Source: JABCPE02 sp963530295 (GTDB lineage Bacteria > Bacteroidota > Bacteroidia > Flavobacteriales > Weeksellaceae). From it: 64,000 nt of DNA. Made by a program: the position numbers and the translations under genes. Shown here in pieces: positions 39,570-49,180 of this stretch. The stretch covers positions 1 through 64,000 of the forward strand of contig CAUSCF010000009.1 in the NCBI GenBank assembly GCA_963530295.1, in the 5' to 3' direction. The notes under the pieces were generated by a model. The model was not told the origin of the DNA. It did no database searches and saw nothing but the letters and a program-made list of their open reading frames with translations. The number at the start of each line of letters is the position of its first letter. The first letter of the stretch is position 1.

Positions 39570-40655
39570 ATGAGTCAAAAAATTTCGGTAATGTTCATTC
39601 TGCCCAACCTGAAAATGGGCGGGGCAGAGCGGATAATTACCACGATATGCAATCATCTACCGAGAGAAAAATTCCAGCCGAGTCTTTTCCTATTTGAAAA
39701 GGTGGGCGAGTATCTGGATTTCTTGAAGGAAGATGTAGAAATTATAGAAGCGAATACCAAAAGTATTCGTTCTTCTTTGTTGCCTATTTTGAAAACGATA
39801 ATACAGCGAAAGCCAGACATTGTTTTCTGTGGCTGGGGCGAGATTTCGGCGTTCGTTTCTCCGTTTATTCCGTTTTTTAGGAAAACCAAATTCATTTCGC
39901 GCGAAACCAATGTGGTTTCAAAGCATGTTACACGAAAAGAAATCCGATTTTTTTATCGATTTTATAATAATTTTCATCAAATCATTACCCAAAGTGATGA
40001 TATGACAAATGACTTGATTGAGAAATTCAAGATTAAAAAAGAGAAAATATTTAAAATCAATAACCCTGTTGATTTTGATTTTATCAATGAAAAACTGATG
40101 ATTTCGGAAAAGCCAGAAGGTTTTGACTCAGAGTTTAAAAATGTGCTGGCGATAGGAAATCTTTCCTCACGAAAGGGTTTTGATAATCTTTTGAAAGTTT
40201 TTTCTTTCTTAAAAAATGAAAAAATAAAACTCCATATTCTGGGGGATGGGGCGGATAGGGAACTTCTTCACCAAATGAAACATGATATGCAGCTGGAAAA
40301 TGTAATTTTCCACGGACAACAGAAAAACCCGTATCAATACCTGAAATTTTCGGATTTGTTTATACTTTCTTCGCGCTATGAAGGCTTCCCAAATGTCCTT
40401 TTGGAAGCGGGAGCCTGCGGTGTGTATGCTCTGGCGAATGACTGCCCAGGGGGAATCAGGGAGATTGTAGAAGAGGGAATCAATGGGGAAATTTCGGATA
40501 TCAATGAGCATCAGCAGTTTGCAGAGAAGATAAAAGAAATCCTTTCCACTGAGAAAAGTGAGAAAAATATTATCATTAATTCCATCAAAAGCCGATTTTC
40601 AAAGGAAATAATTTTGGGTAGATACGAGGAAATATTACTGAAAATTTCGAATTAA
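39570..40655 (+). CDS. glycosyltransferase family 4
   Basis: 361 residues, GT-B fold. The acceptor-side motif PNLKMGGAERIITTICNHL (about 12-30) is typical of GT4 transferases of lipopolysaccharide or O-antigen synthesis. The donor domain has AIGNLSSRKGFDNLLKVF (about 190) and SSRYEGFPNVLLEAGACG (about 267-284). It begins three bases after the putative toxin and may share its transcript. Specificity is unknown. Confidence 0.85.
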   Translation: MSQKISVMFILPNLKMGGAERIITTICNHLPREKFQPSLFLFEKVGEYLDFLKEDVEIIEANTKSIRSSLLPILKTIIQRKPDIVFCGWGEISAFVSPFIPFFRKTKFISRETNVVSKHVTRKEIRFFYRFYNNFHQIITQSDDMTNDLIEKFKIKKEKIFKINNPVDFDFINEKLMISEKPEGFDSEFKNVLAIGNLSSRKGFDNLLKVFSFLKNEKIKLHILGDGADRELLHQMKHDMQLENVIFHGQQKNPYQYLKFSDLFILSSRYEGFPNVLLEAGACGVYALANDCPGGIREIVEEGINGEISDINEHQQFAEKIKEILSTEKSEKNIIINSIKSRFSKEIILGRYEEILLKISN

Positions 40656-40705
40656 AAAAATATTTGTAATATTGCGTTAGATTTAATTAAAAATTGAATA
40701 GGATT

Positions 40706-41581
40706 ATGATTAAGAGAATTTTTGGATTAGCTGCTTTGTTAGTTTTTTCAGGATTTGCTACAGCTCAAGAGCAGGCTGTAGATAGTGTAAAAGTGGAAGA
40801 AGCAGTTGTGGCAGCTCATGATGATGAGGAAGGAAAACCGTTGAAACTGCACCACGCAGAGCCTTTGTATATAGACCTGATGAGAGACCTCGGAGCGAGA
40901 AAAGGCGAAAGAGAATGGAATGTAGCTATGGGGGTTACAGAAAATAATGGTTACTATGAGCTTTATCCATTAGTAGAATATGAGTGGGCGGTGGCTGATA
41001 GACTTGGATTGGAAGTAGAAGTGCCTTTTAATGTATATACTTCCGCGGAAAAACTTCCACATAAATCACCAGGGACAGGTGTTGCAGGTATCAAAACCTC
41101 TATCCAGTATACTTTTTTGGTAAATAAAAAAGCCTACACTTCCATGGCGATAGGTTACCTCAATGAAATAGAGCTGAACTCTTTCAGAAACTATGGAAAT
41201 GGGAAATTTTTCACAGGGAATGTTTATAATCCGTTCTTTGTAGTAGCAAAGGGATGGGGTAAAACTCACAGCATCAGTACGATGGTGTATGCAGGGCCTG
41301 TTTTCACGCATCATTTTGGAAGTAATCATGTGGATACAGACTGGCAGATTAACTCGAGTATCCATTATCTAATTCCAAATTCTAGAAACTTTGTTGGTTT
41401 GGAGGTGAATAAGAGCATTACTAAAGAGAGATTTAATATGGTGCTTAGACCGCAGATTAGAGTAGCTCTAAATGATAACACTATTCTAGGCTTGGTGGTT
41501 GGAGTTCCTACTAACAGACAATACGAGGGGTATAGTGGTTTTATCAGACTTGTTTATGAACCGCCTCATAAAAAACACTAA
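40706..41581 (+). CDS. outer-membrane beta-barrel-like hypothetical protein
   Basis: 291 residues from ATG 40706 (TTG 40694 rejected). A signal peptide (MIKRIFGLAALLVFSGFATA) is followed by a short His/Asp/Glu-rich segment (about 30-55, AHDDEEGKPLKLHHAEPLY), then a beta-rich domain with alternating strands ending LVYEPPHKKH. HAEPLYIDLMRDLGARKGE is a stretch I associate with a Chryseobacterium-group protein family of unknown role. The histidine-rich regions at both ends could bind metal ions. Outer-membrane barrel is inference. Confidence 0.65.
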   Translation: MIKRIFGLAALLVFSGFATAQEQAVDSVKVEEAVVAAHDDEEGKPLKLHHAEPLYIDLMRDLGARKGEREWNVAMGVTENNGYYELYPLVEYEWAVADRLGLEVEVPFNVYTSAEKLPHKSPGTGVAGIKTSIQYTFLVNKKAYTSMAIGYLNEIELNSFRNYGNGKFFTGNVYNPFFVVAKGWGKTHSISTMVYAGPVFTHHFGSNHVDTDWQINSSIHYLIPNSRNFVGLEVNKSITKERFNMVLRPQIRVALNDNTILGLVVGVPTNRQYEGYSGFIRLVYEPPHKKH

Positions 41582-41590
41582 TAAAATAAG

Positions 41591-41617
41591 AATCCTGCTT
41601 TTTGGGCAGGATTTTTT
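41591..41617 (+). terminator. terminator
   Basis: AATCCTGC TTTTTGG GCAGGATT followed by TTTT. It ends the preceding gene. Confidence 0.85.
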
Positions 41618-41667
41618 ATTTTTAGATAAATTTAAAATTATAAAGAAATTTGATTTAAATAAAATGT

Positions 41668-42522
41668 TTAATCTATTAAAAGTTCTCTCATTTCCCATTT
41701 GTTTCCATTATAGACATTAAGGTCTATTTTGGTTTCTATGCCGTCTGATATTCCGTTTTCTGTAAATTGCCATATTTTCCAAGGGTCAGTATCAGAGGGT
41801 TGTGGAACATCATTGTAGTTTGCTATCCAGAGAGGAAATTCATCAAATTGTCCCTTTAGATAGTCTTTATAAAAATGATAATATGTGTAGAGAATAGGTT
41901 TTTTGCCATAGTGTTTTTCTATTATATTTATCCAAATATGAAGGTCTTTTATGAATTGTTCTTTAGATTTGGTTTTTGGTAGTTTTTCTACATCTAAAAC
42001 AGGTCTCATATCGCCAGAAGAGAGATTTACGCTCCTGATATATGAATCTGCCTGAGTGACAGGGTCTTCATCTGGACGATAGAAATGATAGGCACCGCGA
42101 GTAAGTCCGTGGTTTTTAGCTTTTTCCCAATAATGGGTAAAGTGCTTGTCCTTTCCATCGCTGCCCATAGTGGCTCGTAATACGATGAATTCTAATGGGA
42201 TAGCACCATTTGAAATGGTGAGTTTTTCCCAGTTGATGTGCTCCCGCTCTTGGTAATGCGATATATCTAATCCGAATGTTTTGTCTGAATAGTTTTTTAT
42301 AATTTTATTGATTCTCTGCGTTTCAAAAGGCGAATTGGTCAGTTTTGGTGCTTGTTTTTCGCCGAAATACATTGTATAATAGTACATTATCTGATTTTTT
42401 TTCAGTAATGCAACAAGTCCAACAGCCAATAAAAAAAACAGCCCAAGGGAAATGAATAAGTATGAGCGATTTTTATTTTTTTTAATCTTAGATTTAGATT
42501 TTTTTCTCTTTCGTTTTGCCAT
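41668..42522 (-). CDS. glycoside hydrolase family 25 (lysozyme-like)
   Basis: 284 residues. A very basic N-terminus (KRKRKKSKSKIKKNKN) and one membrane helix (about 25-42) anchor it in the inner membrane, with the GH25 domain outside. Motifs are GLDISHYQEREHINWEKL (about 84-101) with the first catalytic Asp, and RPVLDVEKLP (about 170-179) with Asp and Glu. GH25 enzymes cut the N-acetylmuramyl linkage of peptidoglycan. It may function in wall turnover or remodelling. Confidence 0.85.
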   Translation of the reverse strand: MAKRKRKKSKSKIKKNKNRSYLFISLGLFFLLAVGLVALLKKNQIMYYYTMYFGEKQAPKLTNSPFETQRINKIIKNYSDKTFGLDISHYQEREHINWEKLTISNGAIPLEFIVLRATMGSDGKDKHFTHYWEKAKNHGLTRGAYHFYRPDEDPVTQADSYIRSVNLSSGDMRPVLDVEKLPKTKSKEQFIKDLHIWINIIEKHYGKKPILYTYYHFYKDYLKGQFDEFPLWIANYNDVPQPSDTDPWKIWQFTENGISDGIETKIDLNVYNGNKWEMRELLID

Positions 42523-42566
42523 TTTGCAAATTTAAAAAAAATCCTTGCCTTTTTATGAAATTTAGT

Positions 42567-42574
42567 TATATTTG
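42567..42574 (+). promoter_or_regulatory. thyA promoter box TATATTTG
   Basis: Perfect TAnnTTTG box 20 bases before ATG 42595. It lies between divergent GH25 and thyA. Confidence 0.65.
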
Positions 42575-42594
42575 TGGACATTTTGAAAGAATAA

Positions 42595-43389
42595 ATGCAA
42601 AATTATTTAGATTTATTACGATATATAAAAGAAAACGGAACAGATAAAACGGATAGAACAGGGACAGGAACGCGGAGTGTGTTTGGGTATCAGCTGAGAT
42701 ATGATTTGAGTAAAGGGTTTCCGCTGGTAACCACCAAGAAAGTTCACCTTAAATCCATTATCTACGAACTTCTTTGGTTTTTAAAAGGAGATACGAATGT
42801 GAAGTATCTTCAGGAAAATGGTGTTACGATTTGGGATGAATGGGCAGATGCAGAGGGAAATCTTGGGCCTGTGTATGGCGCCCAGTGGAGAAGTTGGCAA
42901 GGAGCAGATGGGAAGGTAATAGACCAAATCAGCGAAGTGATAGACCAAATCAAGAAAAACCCTGACAGCCGCAGGCTCATCGTGTCTGCATGGAATGTAG
43001 CAGAGCTGCCAAAAATGGCATTGGCTCCTTGTCATGCGATGTTTCAGTTTTATGTAGCGGATGGGAAACTGTCATTACAGCTCTATCAGAGGAGTGCAGA
43101 TGTGTTTCTGGGAGTGCCGTTTAACATTGCCAGCTATGCTCTTCTGCTGATGATGGTGGCCCAAGTTTGTAATTTGGAAGTTGGTGAGTATGTGCATACT
43201 TTTGGTGATGTGCATATTTATAATAATCATTTTGAACAGGTGGAAAAACAGCTTTCCCGAGAACCAAAATCTTTGCCGACGATGAAACTAAATCCAGAAA
43301 TCAAAAATATTTTTGATTTTGATTTTAATGATTTTACATTAGAAAACTATGACCCACACCCAGGGATAAAAGCTCCTGTGGCGATTTAA
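42595..43389 (+). CDS. thyA: thymidylate synthase
   Basis: 264 residues, the usual length. ThyA methylates dUMP to dTMP using methylene-tetrahydrofolate. Motifs are DRTGTGTRSVFGYQLRYDLS (about 20-39), the active-site Cys in MALAPCHAMFQFYV (about 141-154), RRLIVSAWN (about 126), and FGDVHIYNNH (about 203). A secreted protein of unknown role follows after 38 bases. Confidence 0.95.
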   Translation: MQNYLDLLRYIKENGTDKTDRTGTGTRSVFGYQLRYDLSKGFPLVTTKKVHLKSIIYELLWFLKGDTNVKYLQENGVTIWDEWADAEGNLGPVYGAQWRSWQGADGKVIDQISEVIDQIKKNPDSRRLIVSAWNVAELPKMALAPCHAMFQFYVADGKLSLQLYQRSADVFLGVPFNIASYALLLMMVAQVCNLEVGEYVHTFGDVHIYNNHFEQVEKQLSREPKSLPTMKLNPEIKNIFDFDFNDFTLENYDPHPGIKAPVAI

Positions 43390-43427
43390 AATAGAACATT
43401 TAAACTAAAAATAGAATACATAAACAA

Positions 43428-44153
43428 ATGAACAAAATACTAATATCAGCCTTGCTACTGACTGCTGGATATGCTTTTGGACAAATGGAAATAGGCTGGG
43501 ATAGCAGTAATCTAAAGAAAAAAGTAAAATCTATCAAAGAGACGATGTACTATCTTCCAACTGAGGATATGGGAGGTGTAAAGCAAGAAATATCCAATCT
43601 CGAAAGGAAAAGAATAACTTATACTTTAGAAGGTGAAAACGAGATGATAATATATCATGATGAGAACGACAAGATAATAGAAAAGAGACCATTACCCCAA
43701 AATAAAATCCTTAGAGGGAGAATTTTGTATGAAGAACCAAGAGGATTTATTGATAATTACGATGATAAAGGGAATATTGTTGAGACTATTTACCTTAGTC
43801 AAAATCCTGATATAGTGGCTAAATCATATTACAAATACGATGACAAGGGCAATATCATAGAGCAAATCCTTGATGATATTGTAGAAGAGCCTTTGTACAG
43901 GAGATTTGTCTTTAAGTACGATAGCAAAGGAAACAGAATCAAGGATATAGTCTATAATAAGGAAGGGAAAAAAATAGACCAAATCCGATATAAGTACAAC
44001 AAATACAACGATATTGTGAAGAAAAAATATTACAAAACATCTTTCCAATATCGATACAAATATGACGAAAAGAATAATTGGATAGAGAGAATCTCTCTAA
44101 AACAAAATAAACCATTTATCATAACTAAAAGAGTAATAGAATATTACGACTAA
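43428..44153 (+). CDS. secreted YD-repeat-like protein
   Basis: 241 residues with a signal peptide (MNKILISALLLTAGYAFG). The second half has repeats of about 25-30 residues, each with Y-x-Y-D-x-x-G-N: YKYDDKGNIIEQ (about 139), FKYDSKGNRIKD (about 165), YKYNKYNDIVKK and YKYDEKNNWIER. These resemble YD/RHS-like repeats found in secreted Bacteroidota proteins. No lipobox. Function unknown. Confidence 0.6.
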   Translation: MNKILISALLLTAGYAFGQMEIGWDSSNLKKKVKSIKETMYYLPTEDMGGVKQEISNLERKRITYTLEGENEMIIYHDENDKIIEKRPLPQNKILRGRILYEEPRGFIDNYDDKGNIVETIYLSQNPDIVAKSYYKYDDKGNIIEQILDDIVEEPLYRRFVFKYDSKGNRIKDIVYNKEGKKIDQIRYKYNKYNDIVKKKYYKTSFQYRYKYDEKNNWIERISLKQNKPFIITKRVIEYYD

Positions 44154-44199
44154 TCTAATGATTATTAATTAAATAAAAAAGAATTAAAATTTATTAACA

Positions 44200-46713
44200 A
44201 TGAAAAAGATTTTATTCTCAGCGATGATGCTTGGAGCAATTTTAGGAAGTAATTTTGCTCTTGCGCAAACCGAAACTTCTGGTAGAAATGCTCCGTATAG
44301 AGCTACTCACAACAAGACTACAGAACTGAAACACACCAAATTAAAGGTGAAATTTGACTTTGAAAAAGAGCAAATGCATGGTGAGGAGTGGCTTACTGCA
44401 TCACCTCATTTTTATGCATCAGATTCTTTGGTGCTTAATGCAAAAGCGATGGTTATCCATGAAGTGGCTCTAAATCAAGGAACTAAAAAACCTCTTAAAT
44501 ATACTTATTCAGATGATTTACTGAGAATTAATCTTGACAAAGTGTACAAAAAAGGTGAGAATTATACAATCTATATCAAATATACAGCTCGTCCTAATGA
44601 GTATAAGGGTAAGGGAAGTGCAGCGATAAACTCTGCGAAAGGGCTTTATTTCATCAATGCTCAAGGAAAAGACCCAGACAAACCAACGCAGATATGGACA
44701 CAAGGTGAAACAGAGTCTAACTCCGTGTGGTTTCCTACGATAGACAAACCAAACCAAAAGACTACGCAGGAATTATTTATGACGGTTCCAGATAAATATG
44801 TTACTCTTTCTAATGGAATCTTAAAATCATCTTTCAGCGAAAGTGGAGGGCTTAGAACAGACCATTGGGTAATGGATAAGAAGCATGCTCCATATTTATT
44901 CTTTATGGGAGTTGGAGAGTATGCGATAGTAAAGGATAAATGGAAAAACATCGCAGTAGATTATTATGTAGAAAAGGAATATGAGCCTTATGCAAGACAG
45001 ATATTCGGGATGACTCCAGAAATGCTGGATTTCTTCTCTAAAAAACTAAAATACGAATATCCTTGGCAAAAATATGCACAGCTGGTAGGAAGAGACTATG
45101 TAAGCGGTGCGATGGAGAATACAACTGCCGTAATTCACGGAGAATATGCAAACCTAAAGGAAGGCGACCTTGTGGATGAGAATTCTTGGGAACCTGTGAT
45201 TGCTCACGAGCTGTTCCACCACTGGTTTGGAGATTTGGTAACTGCTGAAAGCTGGTCTAACCTTACTGTAAATGAGTCTTTTGCGAATTATTCTGAATAC
45301 CTTTGGAATGAATACAAATACGGAAAAGATGCAGCAGATTATCATTTAATGAATGATATTTCGGCATATATTCATAATCCGCTGAATTATAACAAACATT
45401 TGGTGAGATTTGATTATAAGAGCCGTGAGGATATGTTTGACAGCGTATCTTATAACAAAGGAGGCGGAATTCTTCACATGTTGAGAAATTATCTCGGTGA
45501 TGAAGCATTCTTTGAAGGGCTTTCTGATTATTTGAAATCCAATGAATACGGAACAGGAGAGGCTCACCAGCTGAGACTTTCTTTAGAAAAAGTTTCTGGA
45601 AAAGACCTTAACTGGTTCTTTAATCAGTGGTATTTTAACAGTGGAAACCCTAAATTAGATGTAAAATATTCTTACGAACCAGTGAAAAAACAAACTGTGG
45701 TAACGATTAACCAGACTCAAGACCAATATTTTGAGTTCCCACTTACCATAGATATCCATGAAAACGGAAAAGTAAGAAGAGAAAAAGTGTGGGTAGATGC
45801 TAAAGCAAAGAATGATTTTACATTCAGCACAGCTAAAAATCCAGACCTTATCAATGTAGATGCAGACGGGCTTCTATTGGGAGAAATCAATGATACTAAA
45901 ACTCCTGAACAATACGCTCTGCAATATGCTAAAACTAAGGAGTTTAAGAGCAAACATCTAGCATTAAAAAATGCTGCTGAAAATGCAAAGAAAAACAATA
46001 ACATCACTTCTGTGAAAACATTGGTATCTGCATTGAAAGATCCGTTCTTCAGATTGAGAATTCAGGCGCTTGGAGGATTAGATTTATCTAAGCCAGAACA
46101 AGCAAAATTAGCTCTTTCAGAAGTAGAAAAATTAGCTCAGAAAGACCCTAAAACACTAGTTCAGGCGGCGGCAATCAAAGCATTGGCTACGACTAAGAAT
46201 AAGAAATACCTGCCAATCTACGAAAAGGGAATTAGCTCTGTATCAAACGCAGTGAAAGCAGCTTCTCTATCGGCGATTTCTATGACAGACCCAGAGAGGG
46301 TAAAAGCCCTTGCAGACAAGGTGGATTTATCCAAAGCATCAGATGAAACGATTACGCAGCTGTTGCCTACAATCGTGGATAACAAAATCGTGTCTCAGAT
46401 GCCTTATATAGGAAAAGTGGTGGCATTTTATCCATTCCTAAAATTTCAAGATGAAAAAGCAGGAGCTACGGCTGAAAAAGGGTTCAACTGGATAATGGAA
46501 TCTGATAACACAAAGGCTACGGCTGGAGTTGCAAAGATTTTGAAACAAGTAAAATCTGAAATTCCAGATAACCCAAATGTGAAAATGATGATAGTGCAGA
46601 TGCTTGAGAATGGACTTGCTAAGAAAACAGAATTACTAAGAGCAAATCCAAAAAGCGAGAGCATTAACCAGCAAATAAAGTTACTGACAGAAACTCTAGA
46701 ACTTTATAAATAA
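44200..46713 (+). CDS. M1 family aminopeptidase
   Basis: 837 residues with a signal peptide (MKKILFSAMMLGAILGSNFA), so periplasmic or secreted. The M1 catalytic domain has the exopeptidase motif GAMENTT (about 305-311) and the zinc motif HELFHHWFGDLVT (about 337) with the third ligand Glu in NLTVNESFANY, all ligands present. A C-terminal helical repeat domain (HEAT-like, about 600-830) follows. It cleaves N-terminal residues from peptides, likely for nutrition. A terminator follows. Confidence 0.93.
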   Translation: MKKILFSAMMLGAILGSNFALAQTETSGRNAPYRATHNKTTELKHTKLKVKFDFEKEQMHGEEWLTASPHFYASDSLVLNAKAMVIHEVALNQGTKKPLKYTYSDDLLRINLDKVYKKGENYTIYIKYTARPNEYKGKGSAAINSAKGLYFINAQGKDPDKPTQIWTQGETESNSVWFPTIDKPNQKTTQELFMTVPDKYVTLSNGILKSSFSESGGLRTDHWVMDKKHAPYLFFMGVGEYAIVKDKWKNIAVDYYVEKEYEPYARQIFGMTPEMLDFFSKKLKYEYPWQKYAQLVGRDYVSGAMENTTAVIHGEYANLKEGDLVDENSWEPVIAHELFHHWFGDLVTAESWSNLTVNESFANYSEYLWNEYKYGKDAADYHLMNDISAYIHNPLNYNKHLVRFDYKSREDMFDSVSYNKGGGILHMLRNYLGDEAFFEGLSDYLKSNEYGTGEAHQLRLSLEKVSGKDLNWFFNQWYFNSGNPKLDVKYSYEPVKKQTVVTINQTQDQYFEFPLTIDIHENGKVRREKVWVDAKAKNDFTFSTAKNPDLINVDADGLLLGEINDTKTPEQYALQYAKTKEFKSKHLALKNAAENAKKNNNITSVKTLVSALKDPFFRLRIQALGGLDLSKPEQAKLALSEVEKLAQKDPKTLVQAAAIKALATTKNKKYLPIYEKGISSVSNAVKAASLSAISMTDPERVKALADKVDLSKASDETITQLLPTIVDNKIVSQMPYIGKVVAFYPFLKFQDEKAGATAEKGFNWIMESDNTKATAGVAKILKQVKSEIPDNPNVKMMIVQMLENGLAKKTELLRANPKSESINQQIKLLTETLELYK

Positions 46714-46720
46714 AAACCCA

Positions 46721-46751
46721 AAAAGCTTGACAAATTTTGTCAGGCTTTTTT
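46721..46751 (+). terminator. terminator
   Basis: AAAAGCTTGACA AATTT TGTCAGGCTTTTTT: a stem with one G-T pair, after the M1 peptidase. Confidence 0.85.
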
Positions 46752-46814
46752 GTTTCAGAGGTTTTGATGAGTAAAAAACGGAATATTCTTTCGCAGATTT
46801 ACAGCAAAATAATG

Positions 46815-46822
46815 TATTTTTG
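46815..46822 (+). promoter_or_regulatory. promoter box TATTTTTG
   Basis: TAnnTTTG match 17 bases before ATG 46840, probably for the DUF368-DUF58 pair. Confidence 0.55.
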
Positions 46823-46839
46823 TAACATATAAGAATTTT

Positions 46840-47766
46840 ATGAAAAGGACTTTGAAGGATTATCTATTCATTACACTTCGCGGTGTGGCTATGGGAGCTG
46901 CTGATGTGGTGCCTGGGGTTTCTGGGGGGACTATTGCTTTCATATCAGGGATTTACCAAGAGCTTATAGATTCTATCAATAAAATCAATTTTACAGCAGT
47001 AAAAATTTTAAGAAAAGAAGGGGTAAAATCTGCATGGGAATACATCAATGGAAATTTTTTTGTGGCTCTATTTTTAGGGATAGGAATCAGTATTTTATCC
47101 CTAGCAAAAGGCATCAAATACCTTTTGGAAACACATCCGATAGCAGTTTGGTCTTTCTTTTTTGGGCTGATGATGGCGAGTGTTCTTTTTATGTGGAAAG
47201 ATATCAAGAAATGGGATGCTCCAGCAGTTATTGCGATTGTAATAGCTGCATTTACAGCGTATTACATCACGGTTATTCCTCCACTGGTGAATAATAACGG
47301 TTATATTTTCTTGTTTTTTGCAGGGGCTTTGGCTATCTGTGCGATGATTTTGCCAGGGATTTCAGGAGCGTTTATTTTGGTGCTTTTAGGGGCTTATCAT
47401 ACGGTGCTGAATGCGCTGGATACTTTTGATTTAAAGGTTTTGTCCATTGTAGGACTGGGAGCTGTGACAGGAATTTTGAGTTTTTCCAAGGCTTTGAAAT
47501 GGCTTTTTGAACACAAAAAAAACACCACAATGGCAGGGCTTACGGGCTTTATCATCGGTTCTCTGAATAAAGTATGGCCATGGAAAGAGGTTTTGGATAA
47601 GGAAATAGATGCTCATGGGAAGGAAATTATTTTGCTGGAAAAAAGCGTGCACCCTTCGGATTTTGCTGGAGAACCTCAGATTTTATTGGCTGTGGGGCTG
47701 GCTTTTGCGGGGTTTATTTTGATTTATGGAATTGAAAAATGGGCATCAAAAATGCAAAATGTTTAA
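46840..47766 (+). CDS. DUF368 membrane protein (polyprenyl-phosphate transporter family)
   Basis: 308 residues with about eight membrane helices. The family has two matching motifs seen here: GAADVVPGVSGGTIAFISG (about 19-37) and MILPGISGAFILVLLGAY (about 168-185), an inverted-repeat transporter sign. DUF368 proteins (PopT) were shown in other bacteria to recycle undecaprenyl phosphate across the membrane. That would serve peptidoglycan and the lipid-linked polysaccharide steps at 6-8 kb. It precedes the DUF58 gene by 15 bases. Confidence 0.85.
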   Translation: MKRTLKDYLFITLRGVAMGAADVVPGVSGGTIAFISGIYQELIDSINKINFTAVKILRKEGVKSAWEYINGNFFVALFLGIGISILSLAKGIKYLLETHPIAVWSFFFGLMMASVLFMWKDIKKWDAPAVIAIVIAAFTAYYITVIPPLVNNNGYIFLFFAGALAICAMILPGISGAFILVLLGAYHTVLNALDTFDLKVLSIVGLGAVTGILSFSKALKWLFEHKKNTTMAGLTGFIIGSLNKVWPWKEVLDKEIDAHGKEIILLEKSVHPSDFAGEPQILLAVGLAFAGFILIYGIEKWASKMQNV

Positions 47767-47781
47767 CCAGTAAGAAAAGAT

Positions 47782-49107
47782 ATGTGGAAGCGTTTTTATA
47801 TTAATCATAGATTTTTTCATATTCTGACAGGGGTAGGGCTGTGCTATGTTTTGGCGTTTTTCTTTCCAGAACTTACATGGTTTGCTCATGGGCTTTTGTG
47901 TCTTTTGGTGGTGCTTTTCATCGTAGATTCACTACTTTTGTTTAACCAAAAAGACGCAATCTATTCTCAAAGAATTTTGCCTGAAAAATTATCTAATGGC
48001 GATGAAAACTCTGTGAAAATAGACATTAAGAATAATTATCCATTTCGGGTGGATTTGAAAATCATAGATGAAATTCCATTCCAGTTCCAGAAAAGGGATT
48101 TTTTAATAAAAAAGACCATTTTGCCGCAGGGTAGTTCGTTTTTTGAATATATTTTAATCCCGAAAGAAAGGGGAGAGTATGTCTTTGGAGGGCTGAATAT
48201 TTATGCGAAAAGCCCTATTGGTCTCGTTTCTAGGAAATTTGTTTTTCAGAAAGAAGCCTCTTTGCCTAGTTATCCTTCTTTTGTTCATCTTCGTAAGTAT
48301 GAGCTGATGGCTCTTCAGAACGAGTTTTTGCTTGGCGGGATTAAAAAAATCAGAAAACTGGGGCATACGATGGAATTTGAGCAGATACGGGATTATGTGC
48401 AGGGCGATGATATAAGGAGTATCAACTGGAAAGCTACTTCTAAGGCTAACAAGCTGATGGTCAATCAGTACCAAGATGAAAAATCCCAAAGAATCTACAT
48501 GCTGATAGACAAGGGAAGAACGATGCAGATGCCTTTTAAGGGGCTGAGTTTGCTAGATTATTCCATAAATGCGGTGATGGCTCTTTCGCATATCATTTTG
48601 AAGAAGAGCGACCGAGCTGGGATGATGACTTTTTCACAAAAAACAGAGAATAAGGTTCAGGCGGAGCAAAAGTCTGGTCAGCTGAAAAAAATATCGGAAG
48701 CGCTTTATAACATTAAAACCAATTTTTATGAAAGTGATTTCAGCCGACTTTATCAAGATGTGAAAACCACCATCAGCCAAAGGAGTCTGGTGCTGCTTTT
48801 TACTAATTTTGAGACGCTGGATGCCGTTAATAGACAAATGAAATACCTGCGTGGTATTGCGAGAAATCACCTTTTGGTAGTTATCTTTTTTAAGAATTCT
48901 GAACTGAATGATTTAATGAATAAAAAGCCAGAAAATACTCAGGAAGTCTATGATGAGATTATCGCTGAAAAGCTGGAATTTGAGAAGAAATTGATTATCC
49001 AAGAGCTGAGAAAATACGGAATATTCACAGTTTATACACTTCCAGAAAATCTAAATATAGAGGTGATAAACAAATATCTGGAAATCAAAGCAAGAGGAAT
49101 TTTATAA
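47782..49107 (+). CDS. DUF58 protein
   Basis: 441 residues. Two N-terminal membrane helices (about 10-50), a beta-rich domain and then the DUF58 core: MEFEQIRDYVQGDDIRSINW (about 197-216) is the family signature R-x-Y-x-x-G-D-x-x-R-x-I-x-W, followed by a vWA-like part with LIDKGRTMQM. DUF58 proteins commonly lie with MoxR ATPases; no moxR gene is seen in this window. Role unclear, perhaps chaperone-like or surface-related. Confidence 0.85.
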   Translation: MWKRFYINHRFFHILTGVGLCYVLAFFFPELTWFAHGLLCLLVVLFIVDSLLLFNQKDAIYSQRILPEKLSNGDENSVKIDIKNNYPFRVDLKIIDEIPFQFQKRDFLIKKTILPQGSSFFEYILIPKERGEYVFGGLNIYAKSPIGLVSRKFVFQKEASLPSYPSFVHLRKYELMALQNEFLLGGIKKIRKLGHTMEFEQIRDYVQGDDIRSINWKATSKANKLMVNQYQDEKSQRIYMLIDKGRTMQMPFKGLSLLDYSINAVMALSHIILKKSDRAGMMTFSQKTENKVQAEQKSGQLKKISEALYNIKTNFYESDFSRLYQDVKTTISQRSLVLLFTNFETLDAVNRQMKYLRGIARNHLLVVIFFKNSELNDLMNKKPENTQEVYDEIIAEKLEFEKKLIIQELRKYGIFTVYTLPENLNIEVINKYLEIKARGIL

Positions 49108-49112
49108 CAAAA

Positions 49113-49143
49113 AAAGGTCAGTCACAAAATGCGGCTGACCTTT
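49113..49143. terminator. bidirectional terminator
   Basis: AAAGGTCAGTC ACAAAATGC GGCTGACCTTT, one T-G pair, between DUF58 (+) and ychF (-). Confidence 0.75.
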
Positions 49144-49180
49144 ACATTAAAAATATATGAGAAAAATTCATTAGCAATAA